This document shows positions 50,380 to 58,088 of a DNA stretch of 64,000 nt, piece after piece. Every line of letters starts with the position of its first letter. Position 1 is the first letter of the stretch. Source of the DNA: Paenibacillus sp. H1-7. Its GTDB lineage: Bacteria; Bacillota; Bacilli; Paenibacillales; NBRC-103111. The position numbers were made by a program, and so were the translations under genes. Where the stretch lies: contig NZ_CP031168.1 of NCBI RefSeq assembly GCF_022354825.1, positions 7,368,501-7,432,500 on the forward strand, given 5' to 3'. The notes below the pieces were generated by a model that saw only the letters and a program-made list of their open reading frames with translations, was not told the origin of the DNA and ran no database searches.

Positions 50380-50712
50380 TCAGTCCAGCTGCAGAAGCAG
50401 CTGAGCGATAAGCTGCGTATTTTCCAGCTTGTTTTTGGCATAATCATAATCCACTCGATACTGATCCACCGTCATTTTCGTCTTGGCCATCATTCTCCGC
50501 AATTCATGCGTATGCTGCCATATTTCCGCGTCTCTCGCCTGTTCGTTTTTCCCCGTAATGAGTCCATGGCTGAACAGCTCGCATTCCTTGGCGTGCAGAG
50601 CCAGCTTCGTATCCTCGAGACGGCTTAACGCCTGATAGTACCCCGTCTCAGCCTCCTTCAGCTGCTCCGGCAATTGCTGCAGCAGCAGCAGCACTTCTTC
50701 CTTCGTCAACAT
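50380..50712 (-). CDS. Small helical protein of unknown function
   Basis: Protein of 110 residues, predicted almost wholly helical, with heptad-type spacing (LLLLQQLPEQLKEAETGYYQALSRLEDTKLALHAKECE). A GGCGGAGG site lies before the ATG. The family is not recognised. It lies convergent to the collagen-like gene and divergent from the acyltransferase gene. Confidence 0.75.
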   Translation of the reverse strand: MLTKEEVLLLLQQLPEQLKEAETGYYQALSRLEDTKLALHAKECELFSHGLITGKNEQARDAEIWQHTHELRRMMAKTKMTVDQYRVDYDYAKNKLENTQLIAQLLLQLD

Positions 50713-50919
50713 CCATCGCCTCCGCCTAAGCTCTCGGTTTCCGATCCACTTCCAGCTTATGCTAAGCTCTCCGCAATTAAGCTAGTTTCCCTCCAATTCC
50801 CTGCCCGTTTTCAGTCGATTTTCAGTTTGGCGTCACACTTGCGACATTTACTTATGAGATGATAGTCTCCGGAAACCTAAAACTATAGATAAAAAACACA
50901 TTGGATACGGAGAACAATC

Positions 50920-51978
50920 ATGGAAAAACGACTTGCCATTCCTTTTATTCAGGCTGCCCGAGGCGTTGCCGTCGTATTGGTCATGCTGTTCCATACGGCG
51001 CAGATGGCCGACAAATATTTTCATATCGACTTTCTCGGAATCAGCGACATGGGGCGCTCCGGCGGCTATGCTTATTTCTTCGTGCTGACCGGTTTTCTCA
51101 TGTACACCATCTATCACAACCAATTCGGCCATGCCGAAGTATGGAGGACGTTTATCGTCAAAAGGTTTTTGCGCATATTCCCGCTATATTGGCTTGTTAC
51201 CGCAGCCGTTTTGCCGGTCTATTTCCTCGTTCCCTCCTTCGGGCTGGGGTTCGAGACGAAGCCTTCGGTCATCTTACAGTCGCTGCTGCTGCTCCCGCAG
51301 TCTCATGCACCGATATTGCCGGTTGCCTGGTCGCTAACCTATATCGTCTTCTTTTACTTGGCGTTTTCCTTGTCGTTTGTTTTGAGTCGCAGGACGGTTA
51401 TCGTCATTTGGACGCTTTGGCTCGCCATCGTCTGCTTGATTAACCTCGGGTGGATTCATTTGAAGGAAGACGTCTGGATACACTTCCTGTTTGACGCGCT
51501 GCATCTGGAGTTTGTTCTCGGGGTCGCCATCGCCTGGTTAGTACGGCGCTTTACCATTCGCTACAGCGGGTATTGGCTGGCTGCAGGCATTCTGGTGTTC
51601 CCGCTCGTATGGATATTGCGTTGGATGAATCCGAACGTGGGTTATATCAATACGATGTATACCGTCGGCTCGGCATTAGTGCTGATAGGGATCGGCGCTC
51701 TGCGTACCGAGACTCCCGCGTGGATTAAGCCGCTGCAGTTTCTCGGCGACGCCTCCTATTCGATCCTGCTGACAAGCTTGGCCTGCTTGTCCATAACGCT
51801 GAAGCTGGCCTCCGCGGCTCACGCTGACCAATGGCTCGGACCTTTTGCCGTCACTATCGTTTGCTTTGCCGTTTCGCTTACGCTATGCAGCCTTTTCTAT
51901 ATCATCGTCGAAAAGCCGTTGGTGCAGCGTCTTCGCACACTGCTGGTTCCGAAAAAACAGCCTGCCACCTCGCGGTGA
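50920..51978 (+). CDS. Membrane acyltransferase, family 3
   Basis: Integral membrane O-acyltransferase of 352 residues with about ten helices. The N-terminal segment IQAARGVAVVLVMLFHTAQM has the conserved Arg and His of family 3, and the LRIFPLYWLV segment follows. Members add acetyl or succinyl groups to surface sugars, peptidoglycan or lipids. The acceptor is unknown. The gene stands alone and its stop codon lies inside its terminator. Confidence 0.93.
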   Translation: MEKRLAIPFIQAARGVAVVLVMLFHTAQMADKYFHIDFLGISDMGRSGGYAYFFVLTGFLMYTIYHNQFGHAEVWRTFIVKRFLRIFPLYWLVTAAVLPVYFLVPSFGLGFETKPSVILQSLLLLPQSHAPILPVAWSLTYIVFFYLAFSLSFVLSRRTVIVIWTLWLAIVCLINLGWIHLKEDVWIHFLFDALHLEFVLGVAIAWLVRRFTIRYSGYWLAAGILVFPLVWILRWMNPNVGYINTMYTVGSALVLIGIGALRTETPAWIKPLQFLGDASYSILLTSLACLSITLKLASAAHADQWLGPFAVTIVCFAVSLTLCSLFYIIVEKPLVQRLRTLLVPKKQPATSR

Positions 51979-51992
51979 GCAGGTTATTTTTG
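51961..51992 (+). terminator. Terminator overlapping the acyltransferase stop
   Basis: CCTGC-CACC / GGTG-A-GCAGG with a 4-nt loop, followed by TTATTTTTG. Confidence 0.75.
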
Positions 51993-52001
51993 TATGAAGG
52001 C

Positions 52002-52733
52002 TTAATCCTCCAGCAATCGCCGCAAATACAGCTCCCTGTTGTTCAAAAAGCCTCTGGTAATCTCATAATGAGGCGTTTCCTCATAACTGACGGGATGAAT
52101 CGGCGTGCTGTCGAATGTATATATTTGCGCATCGGGATACCCGAGCAAAATCGGGGAATGCGTTGCAATAATGAACTGTGAGTGGGACGAAAGCTCATGC
52201 ATTCGTCTTAAAAAGGCAAGCTGCCGCGCAGGAGATAACGCCGCTTCCGGCTCGTCCAGCAAATAAATGCCTTTTTTGCCGAACCGGTTGGCGAACAATG
52301 CGAAGAAGGCCTCCCCGTGGGACTGCTCGTGCAGCGAACGGTTGCCGTATGCCTGATAAGCCTTATAGCCTTCCAGCGGGTCCTTGGACAGCTCGTCGAG
52401 ATGCGAGGCAAAATGGTAAAACGATTCCGCACGCAAAAAGAACCCGTTCGTCACCTTGGGCATCCAGGATAAACGAAGATGCGGCCCGAGCGCCGACCCG
52501 GAAGCATCGACATGGTGCTGGTTGTTCCGTCCGCCGCCTGCCGTGTTGAAGCCCGCCTGATAGGCGATTGCCTCTAGCAGGGTCGATTTGCCCGATCCGT
52601 TCTCGCCGACGAAAAACGTTACCGGCGCCTTGAGCTCAAGCTGCCTGAACGTTCGGATACTCGGTATGCCAAACGGATACTCCTCCGTCTCGGGAATCTC
52701 CCCATGCAAAAGCGTCACTGTTCGAAGATACAT
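52002..52733 (-). CDS. Predicted ABC-type/AAA ATPase
   Basis: Soluble ATPase of 243 residues. Walker A GENGSGKST is at residues 43-51, Walker B at GIYLLDEPEAAL and the switch His in IIATHSPILLG. An ABC signature is present only in a weak form (LSPARQLAFL). No membrane partner adjoins. The protein resembles the AAA_15/AAA_21 group, whose members have poorly known roles, some in defence, but it stands without partners here. ATG 52733 fits the usual N-terminus (MYLRTVTLL); its GGAAGGAG site is rather far, 14 bp, and the frame is open to 52811. Confidence 0.85.
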   Translation of the reverse strand: MYLRTVTLLHGEIPETEEYPFGIPSIRTFRQLELKAPVTFFVGENGSGKSTLLEAIAYQAGFNTAGGGRNNQHHVDASGSALGPHLRLSWMPKVTNGFFLRAESFYHFASHLDELSKDPLEGYKAYQAYGNRSLHEQSHGEAFFALFANRFGKKGIYLLDEPEAALSPARQLAFLRRMHELSSHSQFIIATHSPILLGYPDAQIYTFDSTPIHPVSYEETPHYEITRGFLNNRELYLRRLLED

Positions 52734-52839
52734 CCTGGTCGTCCGACTCCTTCCATAACCCGCGGCCACGCGGTCCGTTCCCTCCAGTATAGCATATCGG
52801 GGAGCATCCATAAGCTTGAGACCATAGCGTCAATAAGAC

Positions 52840-52876
52840 AAAAAAAGACGCTCCGCGCCTAAACGCAGAACGTCTC
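52840..52876 (-). terminator. Terminator after 61-residue acidic protein gene
   Basis: AGACG-C-GCG / CGC-G-CGTCT with small internal mismatches, followed on the minus strand by seven T. Confidence 0.8.
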
Positions 52877-52883
52877 TCTAGAG

Positions 52884-53069
52884 CTACTCTTCCGGCGTAC
52901 GATCCAAATACAGCCGGGTCACTAGGGTCGAATCGCCTTCGTGCACTTCGTCCTCGGTCGCTTTTTCCTCCAGTGGGTCATGGGTGTTCATTCCCGGCGC
53001 TATCGTAGGCTCATGCCCGGTTTCGCGCTGGTTCTCGTGCTTGCTTTCGTACTCTCGGTCCTTTTCCAT
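52884..53069 (-). CDS. Small acidic hydrophilic protein
   Basis: Protein of 61 residues with a strong GGAAGGAGG site before its ATG and a terminator after its stop. It is rich in Glu, Asp, His, Thr and Arg (EYESKHENQRETGHEPTIAPG) and has no hydrophobic segment; it is probably disordered. I do not recognise it. Small acidic proteins of this type are common in spore formers, but no function can be assigned. Confidence 0.8.
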   Translation of the reverse strand: MEKDREYESKHENQRETGHEPTIAPGMNTHDPLEEKATEDEVHEGDSTLVTRLYLDRTPEE

Positions 53070-53234
53070 GATTGCCCGCCTCCTTCCTCTTTCCTTAGAA
53101 TGGATGGCAGGGCAGCATCTTATTCACCGGATGTCTCCGCTCCGGTCCACATCATTGAATCACAGTACAGTTCAACCTTAGCTTTGCAATTTCTTCCGAC
53201 TTTGACGGTTTGTCACACGCAATTGGCTGCAAGG

Positions 53235-54155
53235 TCATAGTGCCAGCAATCGATCCCTCAACTGCTTGTATGCGTCCTCCCAGCCCATCATGGCATAAAA
53301 CCGCATCCCATCGATTCCTTTAAAATAACGCGCGCCGGTCAATCGCTCCTGAAAGTCCGGTACCTCAAAGCCGATTCGTTCATAATGGAGCCGGAACCGC
53401 TCCGCAAGGTCGATGCCGGGAAAGGCCGATTCGATCGTTGCAATATCAATGAGAAAATCCCCGTAAATACAGTTGCCGTCAATGATACCGGTAATCGATT
53501 GCCCGTCCGAGAGAATGTTCCATGCATGGCAGTCGTGATGGACAAAATGGCGGTGCGGTGCGTTATACCGGCAGTGCTCGAGCAAGCGGGCGTAGCATTC
53601 GTCGAATACGTCCTTTTCCAGGCAGGTTGTGTGGAAATAACGGTACCACCCCTCCCAGAACGTGCCGGTCTGTTCTTCACTGAAGAAGCTTCGGACGAAC
53701 GCCTCCCACGAAGCAAATTGCCCGTTGTTGTCCTTTCCCAGAAAGCCGTAGCCGGACGCTCCTCTCAGATCGACTTGATTCATCGTGGCAATGACGCGGA
53801 TGAGGTCCGGCAGCAGAGCGGATTTCTGCTCCGGCTTCAGGTTGGCCACAATCTTTCCTGCAGCCCGCTGCGTAATACAGTAGGTAAAGCCATCCTTGCG
53901 GCCTTTTCCGAAAACTTGAAGGTATGGGACCCCTTGAGGATGCAGCAGGCTCGACAAATACACCTCATGCTCGTAAGCTTCCTCTGAAGAGTTGAAGCGA
54001 ATAATATAATCGCGCTCTCCGATGCGAAAAGAAAACGCGCTGCTGAAGTTGCCGCCTTCCACAGGCTCCAGCGCTGTGATAGTGCCGTCGAGATGATGGC
54101 TTATGACCGTTTGAATATACTCCAATGGAATTGGAGCATTGCTTTTTAGTGTCAT
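53235..54155 (-). CDS. Aminoglycoside-phosphotransferase (APH) family protein
   Basis: Kinase-like protein of 306 residues. The catalytic loop HHDCHAWN gives H-x-D-x4-N with Asp208 and Asn213, and the metal-binding Asp226 is in IIDGNCIYGDFLID. Most APH proteins have Asp-Trp at that place; here it is Asp-Gly-Asn. The ATG at 54155 has AAGGAGGG upstream; the frame runs open to 54242. Many members phosphorylate macrolides, aminoglycosides, homoserine or choline-like compounds. The substrate is not clear, so resistance cannot be claimed. Confidence 0.88.
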   Translation of the reverse strand: MTLKSNAPIPLEYIQTVISHHLDGTITALEPVEGGNFSSAFSFRIGERDYIIRFNSSEEAYEHEVYLSSLLHPQGVPYLQVFGKGRKDGFTYCITQRAAGKIVANLKPEQKSALLPDLIRVIATMNQVDLRGASGYGFLGKDNNGQFASWEAFVRSFFSEEQTGTFWEGWYRYFHTTCLEKDVFDECYARLLEHCRYNAPHRHFVHHDCHAWNILSDGQSITGIIDGNCIYGDFLIDIATIESAFPGIDLAERFRLHYERIGFEVPDFQERLTGARYFKGIDGMRFYAMMGWEDAYKQLRDRLLAL

Positions 54156-54361
54156 GCTTATAAACTCCCTCCTTGTCTCTTTGTTCGCTACCGCTTTGAT
54201 CCAGTTATTTGGAAGCGATTTCAAGATGGTTTGGATACACATAGAGAGCTAACCGGATATAATTCCATAGTAAGGTAAGACCCTCTTAGGCAACAGGGTG
54301 CTTTTCTTGTACTAGTGATTTTTTCCCGAGGTTGCATGGCGCTGTGAGCCGGAGCTTAGCG

Positions 54362-54392
54362 CAAAAAAGATCAGCCGGTAAACACCGGCTGA
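54362..54392 (-). terminator. Terminator after the 89-residue gene
   Basis: TCAGCCGGT / ACCGGCTGA with a 4-nt loop, followed on the minus strand by TCTTTTTT. Confidence 0.92.
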
Positions 54393-54401
54393 CCAGACGA
54401 A

Positions 54402-54671
54402 TCACCAGCAAATCCAACCACTGGTTCGTTTGTAGTTTACAATGAGATCGAACTTCTCCGTGCGGATCAAATGGGTCATTTTATTTCTGTACAGTCTGTA
54501 ATGATCTCTGCGGCAATCCGCTGTTTCTTTATCGTAATGTACGGCTTTTAGGCCTTTTCGAACTTCTTTCAGCTTGTCGGCTCTAGGATCCTTATAACGT
54601 TTGGTTTTGATGAACGTCTTTCTTCGTACAATTTCTTGTTCCCAAGCCAGAATTTCTTCTTGATCGAACAT
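54402..54671 (-). CDS. Unknown basic protein behind a leader peptide
   Basis: Protein of 89 residues, basic and mostly helical (WEQEIVRRKTFIKTKRYKD), ending in a strand-like, Trp-rich SGWICW. GGGGAAG lies just before the ATG but is part of a small hairpin (CCCC/GGGG, 54678-54692). The gene has its own sigma-A promoter, a 9-codon leader ORF (54727-54756) and a strong terminator. I do not recognise the family. The leader arrangement suggests control at translation. Confidence 0.7.
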   Translation of the reverse strand: MFDQEEILAWEQEIVRRKTFIKTKRYKDPRADKLKEVRKGLKAVHYDKETADCRRDHYRLYRNKMTHLIRTEKFDLIVNYKRTSGWICW

Positions 54672-54677
54672 CTTCTT

Positions 54678-54712
54678 CCCCGCTGCGTGGGGCTAGATTA
54701 TGGCTAAGCCAT
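54678..54712 (-). promoter_or_regulatory. Hairpins over the start of the 89-residue gene
   Basis: On the minus strand ATGGC-TAA-GCCAT (54700-54712) is followed by CCCC-N7-GGGG (54678-54692). The second one includes the ribosome site of the gene at 54671. Confidence 0.45.
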
Positions 54713-54726
54713 GGCACCTGCGCAAC

Positions 54727-54756
54727 TAACGAAAGAAGATATTGGGATTCAGCATA
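54727..54756 (-). CDS. 9-codon leader peptide upstream of the 89-residue gene
   Basis: ATG at 54756 with AAGGAG exactly 8 bp upstream encodes MLNPNIFFR and stops at 54727, 55 bp before the next gene. It resembles the short leader peptides of translationally attenuated genes. It is also short enough to arise by chance. Confidence 0.5.
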
Positions 54757-54794
54757 TTAACCACTCCTTATAAGAAGTGTCACGTTCCATACTC

Positions 54795-54823
54795 ATTATC
54801 ATACAAAAAATTCCATTGTTCAA
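54795..54823 (-). promoter_or_regulatory. Sigma-A promoter of leader/89-residue unit
   Basis: Minus strand -35 TTGAAC (54818-54823), 17-bp spacer, -10 GATAAT (54795-54800). Transcription would start near 54788. Confidence 0.6.
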
Positions 54824-54865
54824 GTGCTGCAATAATTAATCCTTAGCTTCCTCATCCCCAACAAA

Positions 54866-54900
54866 AAAAAGAAGCGTTCCATAACAGGAAACGCTTCTCT
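54866..54900 (-). terminator. Terminator after dGTPase-like gene
   Basis: GAAGCGTT-CC / GG-A-AACGCTTC with one bulge, followed on the minus strand by eight T. Confidence 0.85.
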
Positions 54901-54906
54901 TCTTGT

Positions 54907-56223
54907 CTAATCCATCTCGTAGATCGAGCCGGATTTGCTCGCGAACATTTCGGCATACACCTTCTCCGCGTAGGCGTCCGTCATGCCGGAAATATAGTCT
55001 GCGACAAACCGCGGCCAAGGCCATTTGCCTTTGTGCAGCTCATAATTCTCCATCCAGTCGGGGGGCAGAATGAGCCGGCCCGTCTCGGATTCGATGAAGC
55101 TGGTCCACAGCCGCTGTATCATGATTTCACTGCGCTTTTGCAGCCGCTGCACCCGAAAATCCTTGATGAGCGTTACCCAAGCAAGCTTCTTCAATATTTC
55201 CATCGTCCGGAGCAGATCGATATCTTCCTTTCCGTCGCGCACGAAGGTAACGCGCTTCCACCCTTTTTTCGCGTCGTCGATGATGCCTACCTGATGAGCG
55301 AAAAGGCTGACCCAGCGAGCCTTGATTTCTCTGCGGGTACGCGATGCCTCTTTGCCGCACTCCTCGTAGATTTTCTCCCATTGGGCTAGGAAATCGATCA
55401 GCACTCGCGTAACCATCGCCTTCATATCGACCTGATCCCAGTCCATATTCTCATTGCCGTTATCGTCGATAATTTCCTGCATAACGTTGGCTACAAGCCT
55501 TGCGTCCTCGAAGAACGTCCGGTTCATCTGGATTTTGCCTGCACGGATGCCGTCCTCGATATCATGGGTCGAGTAGGCGATATCGTCGCACAAATCCATC
55601 AGCTGCGCCTCCAGCGTAGAACAGCCCTCGGGCATCCCCCATTTGTGGCGGATCGCCGCAATTTCCTGCCATTCCATGCCATAGACGCCCTTAATCCGGC
55701 CCGGCTCGTCCAAATTGTACGGGTACTTGTTGATCCCAAGCAGCACCGCCGCCGTCAAGTCAAGACCGCTTCCGCTGCCCGCGCGCTTCTCCAAAAACAT
55801 CAAGATGCGAAAATTTTGCGCGTTGCCTTCATATTTCATCCCGTGTACTACGGCGAGCAGACGGTTCAGCACATCCTCGCCTTTGTGTCCGAAAGGAGGG
55901 TGCCCCAAATCATGCGCCAATGACGCGCATTCGACTACCGCCGGATCCATCATAAGGCCGGGATGCTCCCGCTTGCTTAGAAAAGAATACGTTTTCCCCA
56001 TCCTGCGCGCCACTTCTCTCGCAATTTGGGACACTTCAAGAGAATGGGTCAGCCGGGTGCGGTAATAGTCTCCCGAACCGGCGCCAAACACTTGCGATTT
56101 ACCCTGCAACCGGCGAAACGCCGGGGACTGGATCAGTCTTGCATAATCCTTCTCGTATTCGTCCCGCTCCTCGCTGGACTTCGATTGTGTCGTATCATTG
56201 ATCCGCAGCTTCCGCAAATCCAT
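54907..56223 (-). CDS. Deoxyguanosinetriphosphate triphosphohydrolase-like protein
   Basis: HD-domain hydrolase of 438 residues of the dGTPase family. The metal ligands are His60 (RLTHSLEVSQIAREVARR), His104-Asp105 (LAHDLGHPPFGHKGE) and a later Asp in DDIAYSTHDIEDG. The N-terminal ARLIQSPAFRRLQGKSQVF is typical. Such enzymes cleave dNTPs to nucleoside and triphosphate and so control nucleotide pools. The gene stands alone. Confidence 0.94.
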   Translation of the reverse strand: MDLRKLRINDTTQSKSSEERDEYEKDYARLIQSPAFRRLQGKSQVFGAGSGDYYRTRLTHSLEVSQIAREVARRMGKTYSFLSKREHPGLMMDPAVVECASLAHDLGHPPFGHKGEDVLNRLLAVVHGMKYEGNAQNFRILMFLEKRAGSGSGLDLTAAVLLGINKYPYNLDEPGRIKGVYGMEWQEIAAIRHKWGMPEGCSTLEAQLMDLCDDIAYSTHDIEDGIRAGKIQMNRTFFEDARLVANVMQEIIDDNGNENMDWDQVDMKAMVTRVLIDFLAQWEKIYEECGKEASRTRREIKARWVSLFAHQVGIIDDAKKGWKRVTFVRDGKEDIDLLRTMEILKKLAWVTLIKDFRVQRLQKRSEIMIQRLWTSFIESETGRLILPPDWMENYELHKGKWPWPRFVADYISGMTDAYAEKVYAEMFASKSGSIYEMD

Positions 56224-56423
56224 AGATGCCTCATCTCCACTTCCCCATACCTAAGCCGTGTCAGGTTATCTATATCGAAAAACGACGTCCCGCAAGAACG
56301 CCGTTTGCTCTTCATCTTCTTCATTCTACCATCTACAACCTTAAAATAAAATCATCACTTGAAACGCGCATGGACGATGCATAGGGCATAGGGCAGCTCG
56401 GACCGTTCTCCACGAATCGTGCG

Positions 56424-56452
56424 GGAACTTTTTGGCAAGTCGGCGGTCTTAT
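56424..56452 (+). promoter_or_regulatory. ECF-type promoter candidate before sigma gene
   Basis: GGAACTT (56424-56430), a 16-bp spacer and TCTTAT (56447-56452) resemble the -35 GGAACTT of ECF promoters. It may be used by the encoded sigma factor itself. The distance to the start codon is short, 18 bp. Confidence 0.4.
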
Positions 56453-56470
56453 TAGGTAGAGGTGATCGAT

Positions 56471-57025
56471 TTGGAACGGCACTACTTGCAATACCTGGCT
56501 CCCGGCTACGACCGGAATGAAGTATTGCGCGATCTTATGACGACCTATGGGGACGACGTATGGAACTTCGCCTATTTTTTGACGCGCAGGGCCGATGCCG
56601 CCGACGATATATCGCAGGAAGTGTTTTTAATCGCCTATAGCAAGCTGTATTCGTTCCGAGGCGAGTGCAGTGTAAAAAGCTGGCTGTTGACCATTGCCCG
56701 CAACAAATCGCTGCATTATTTGCAAAGCGCCTTCATCCGCAAAGTGACGCTCTGGGACACCGTGCTATACCGCAAAGAAACGTCGCCGTCGGCTGAACAC
56801 ATCATGTTCGAGCGTCTGGAGACAAAGCAGCTGTGGGAGCATGTCTTGACTCTGCCGCGCAAATTCCGCGAGGTCCTTATTCTGGACTATCATTACGGAC
56901 TCCCGATGAAGGAGATTGCCGAGCTGCTGCACGTATCCGAAGGAACGGTAAAATCCAGGCTGCACCGGGCCCGGCACAAGCTTACCGCTTTGCTGAAACA
57001 CGAAACGGAGGGTGAAGGAAGATGA
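56471..57025 (+). CDS. ECF-family RNA polymerase sigma factor, second module
   Basis: Sigma-70 family factor of 184 residues, clearly paralogous to the one at 10204. Region 2 has DVWNFAYFLTRRADAADDI then QEVFLIAYSKLYSFR; region 4 has LPMKEIAELLHVSEGTVKSR. TTG 56471 has GAGGTG 6 bp upstream, like the paralogue, and is preferred to the GTG at 56462. It overlaps the next gene by 4 bp (ATGA). Confidence 0.93.
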   Translation: MERHYLQYLAPGYDRNEVLRDLMTTYGDDVWNFAYFLTRRADAADDISQEVFLIAYSKLYSFRGECSVKSWLLTIARNKSLHYLQSAFIRKVTLWDTVLYRKETSPSAEHIMFERLETKQLWEHVLTLPRKFREVLILDYHYGLPMKEIAELLHVSEGTVKSRLHRARHKLTALLKHETEGEGR

Positions 57026-57990
57026 CGGACCGGCAAAAACCCCATTGGGCGAAGGAGATGGAGAGCTCTCCGTTTATAAAAAGCCGCTTCACGAAGGAAA
57101 TGCAGCAGCAGGTGCTTCGCAAAGCGAATGTCGAGAAAAAGACGGGGGCCGCCCGCCATCGCCGATCCCGCGCACCTAAGACGGCAGCGGCAGTCTTGAT
57201 TGTCGCGGCGTTGGGAGCCGCCGGCTTATGGCTATCGGGCGACGGGACCTCGCTGCTGCCGTCATGGCCGCCGGACGCCGTCTCGTCCAGCAAGCCGCTA
57301 GGGGAGCGGACCCAATATTACGAGAACGGCAAGCTGTTGTTCTCCGTATTCCCTGATCCTGAGCTGAAGGCCGGCCGGCCATACGGCTATCTCTTCTCGT
57401 TTCAGGCTCCGTTCGAGGAGCTCCGCGGCAAATCGCTCGCCATCTATGCCGAGCATGTGCATTCCGGCTACAAGGTTACGGCAGCAGCTCCAGCAGCGAT
57501 TACAGAGCCGAGCAGCGGCTATCAAGGGCTGGAGCGGTTTGGCGTAGCCAACCTGGGACTTCCGCTCAGCGGACTATGGAGGTATACCGTCGAGCTGGAC
57601 GGCAAGCGGTACGGCGATGTCACCTTGTTCGTCCCGGAATCGTCATGGGAGCTGAGCCCCCTGTTCAAGTCCGGAAGCGTGGAGCTTAGAGGCACCGCGC
57701 AGAATATCGGCTTCATTGATCCCGGATTCCGGGCCGGAGCTCCGCAAAAAGCGATGTGGCACGTGTGGGGTCGCGATGACGAGCTGAAGGGCTCTTTCTC
57801 TGTAAAAGCGGTCAAGCAGGGAGAGGAGCGCATCATTGATGTGCTCTCTCCTCTTACGTTGGGAGGAAGCATTAACGGAGCGGACCGGACCGCCCCTTCG
57901 ATGGTGACGCTGCCGGAGCAAGGGCGCTGGCGGCTGCTGCCTTACATCGGAGACCGGATGCTGGACAGCATTGTCGTGGATGTCAAATAG
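57022..57990 (+). CDS. Membrane-anchored partner of second ECF sigma factor
   Basis: Protein of 322 residues, overlapping the sigma gene by 4 bp. A cytoplasmic part of about 50 residues (SPFIKSRFTKEMQQQVLRK then basic ARHRRSRAPK) is followed by one helix (TAAAVLIVAALGAAGLWL) and an outer domain of about 250 residues, perhaps a beta-sandwich pair. This fits an anti-sigma factor with an outer sensor domain. No zinc-type anti-sigma motif is present. Confidence 0.75.
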   Translation: MTDRQKPHWAKEMESSPFIKSRFTKEMQQQVLRKANVEKKTGAARHRRSRAPKTAAAVLIVAALGAAGLWLSGDGTSLLPSWPPDAVSSSKPLGERTQYYENGKLLFSVFPDPELKAGRPYGYLFSFQAPFEELRGKSLAIYAEHVHSGYKVTAAAPAAITEPSSGYQGLERFGVANLGLPLSGLWRYTVELDGKRYGDVTLFVPESSWELSPLFKSGSVELRGTAQNIGFIDPGFRAGAPQKAMWHVWGRDDELKGSFSVKAVKQGEERIIDVLSPLTLGGSINGADRTAPSMVTLPEQGRWRLLPYIGDRMLDSIVVDVK

Positions 57991-58002
57991 CCGGTACTAT
58001 CG

Positions 58003-58056
58003 AAAAAACACCCTAGCCCCCGAGCGCATATAAGCTCTAAGGGGGCTAAGGTGTTT
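58003..58056. terminator. Bidirectional terminator between sigma partner and helD genes
   Basis: AAACACC-TAGCCCCC / GGGGGCTA-GGTGTTT with one mismatch and a 19-nt loop; six T follow on the minus strand. Confidence 0.9.
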
Positions 58057-58088
58057 CTGTCAGCGGAGGCGCCCAGAAGCGGCCGCCG

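Noticed and set aside
52002..54155. A defence island made of the predicted ATPase, the small acidic protein and the APH-like protein
   Set aside because: The three genes have separate promoters or terminators, no nuclease or sensor partner is seen, and the neighbours are housekeeping-type genes.
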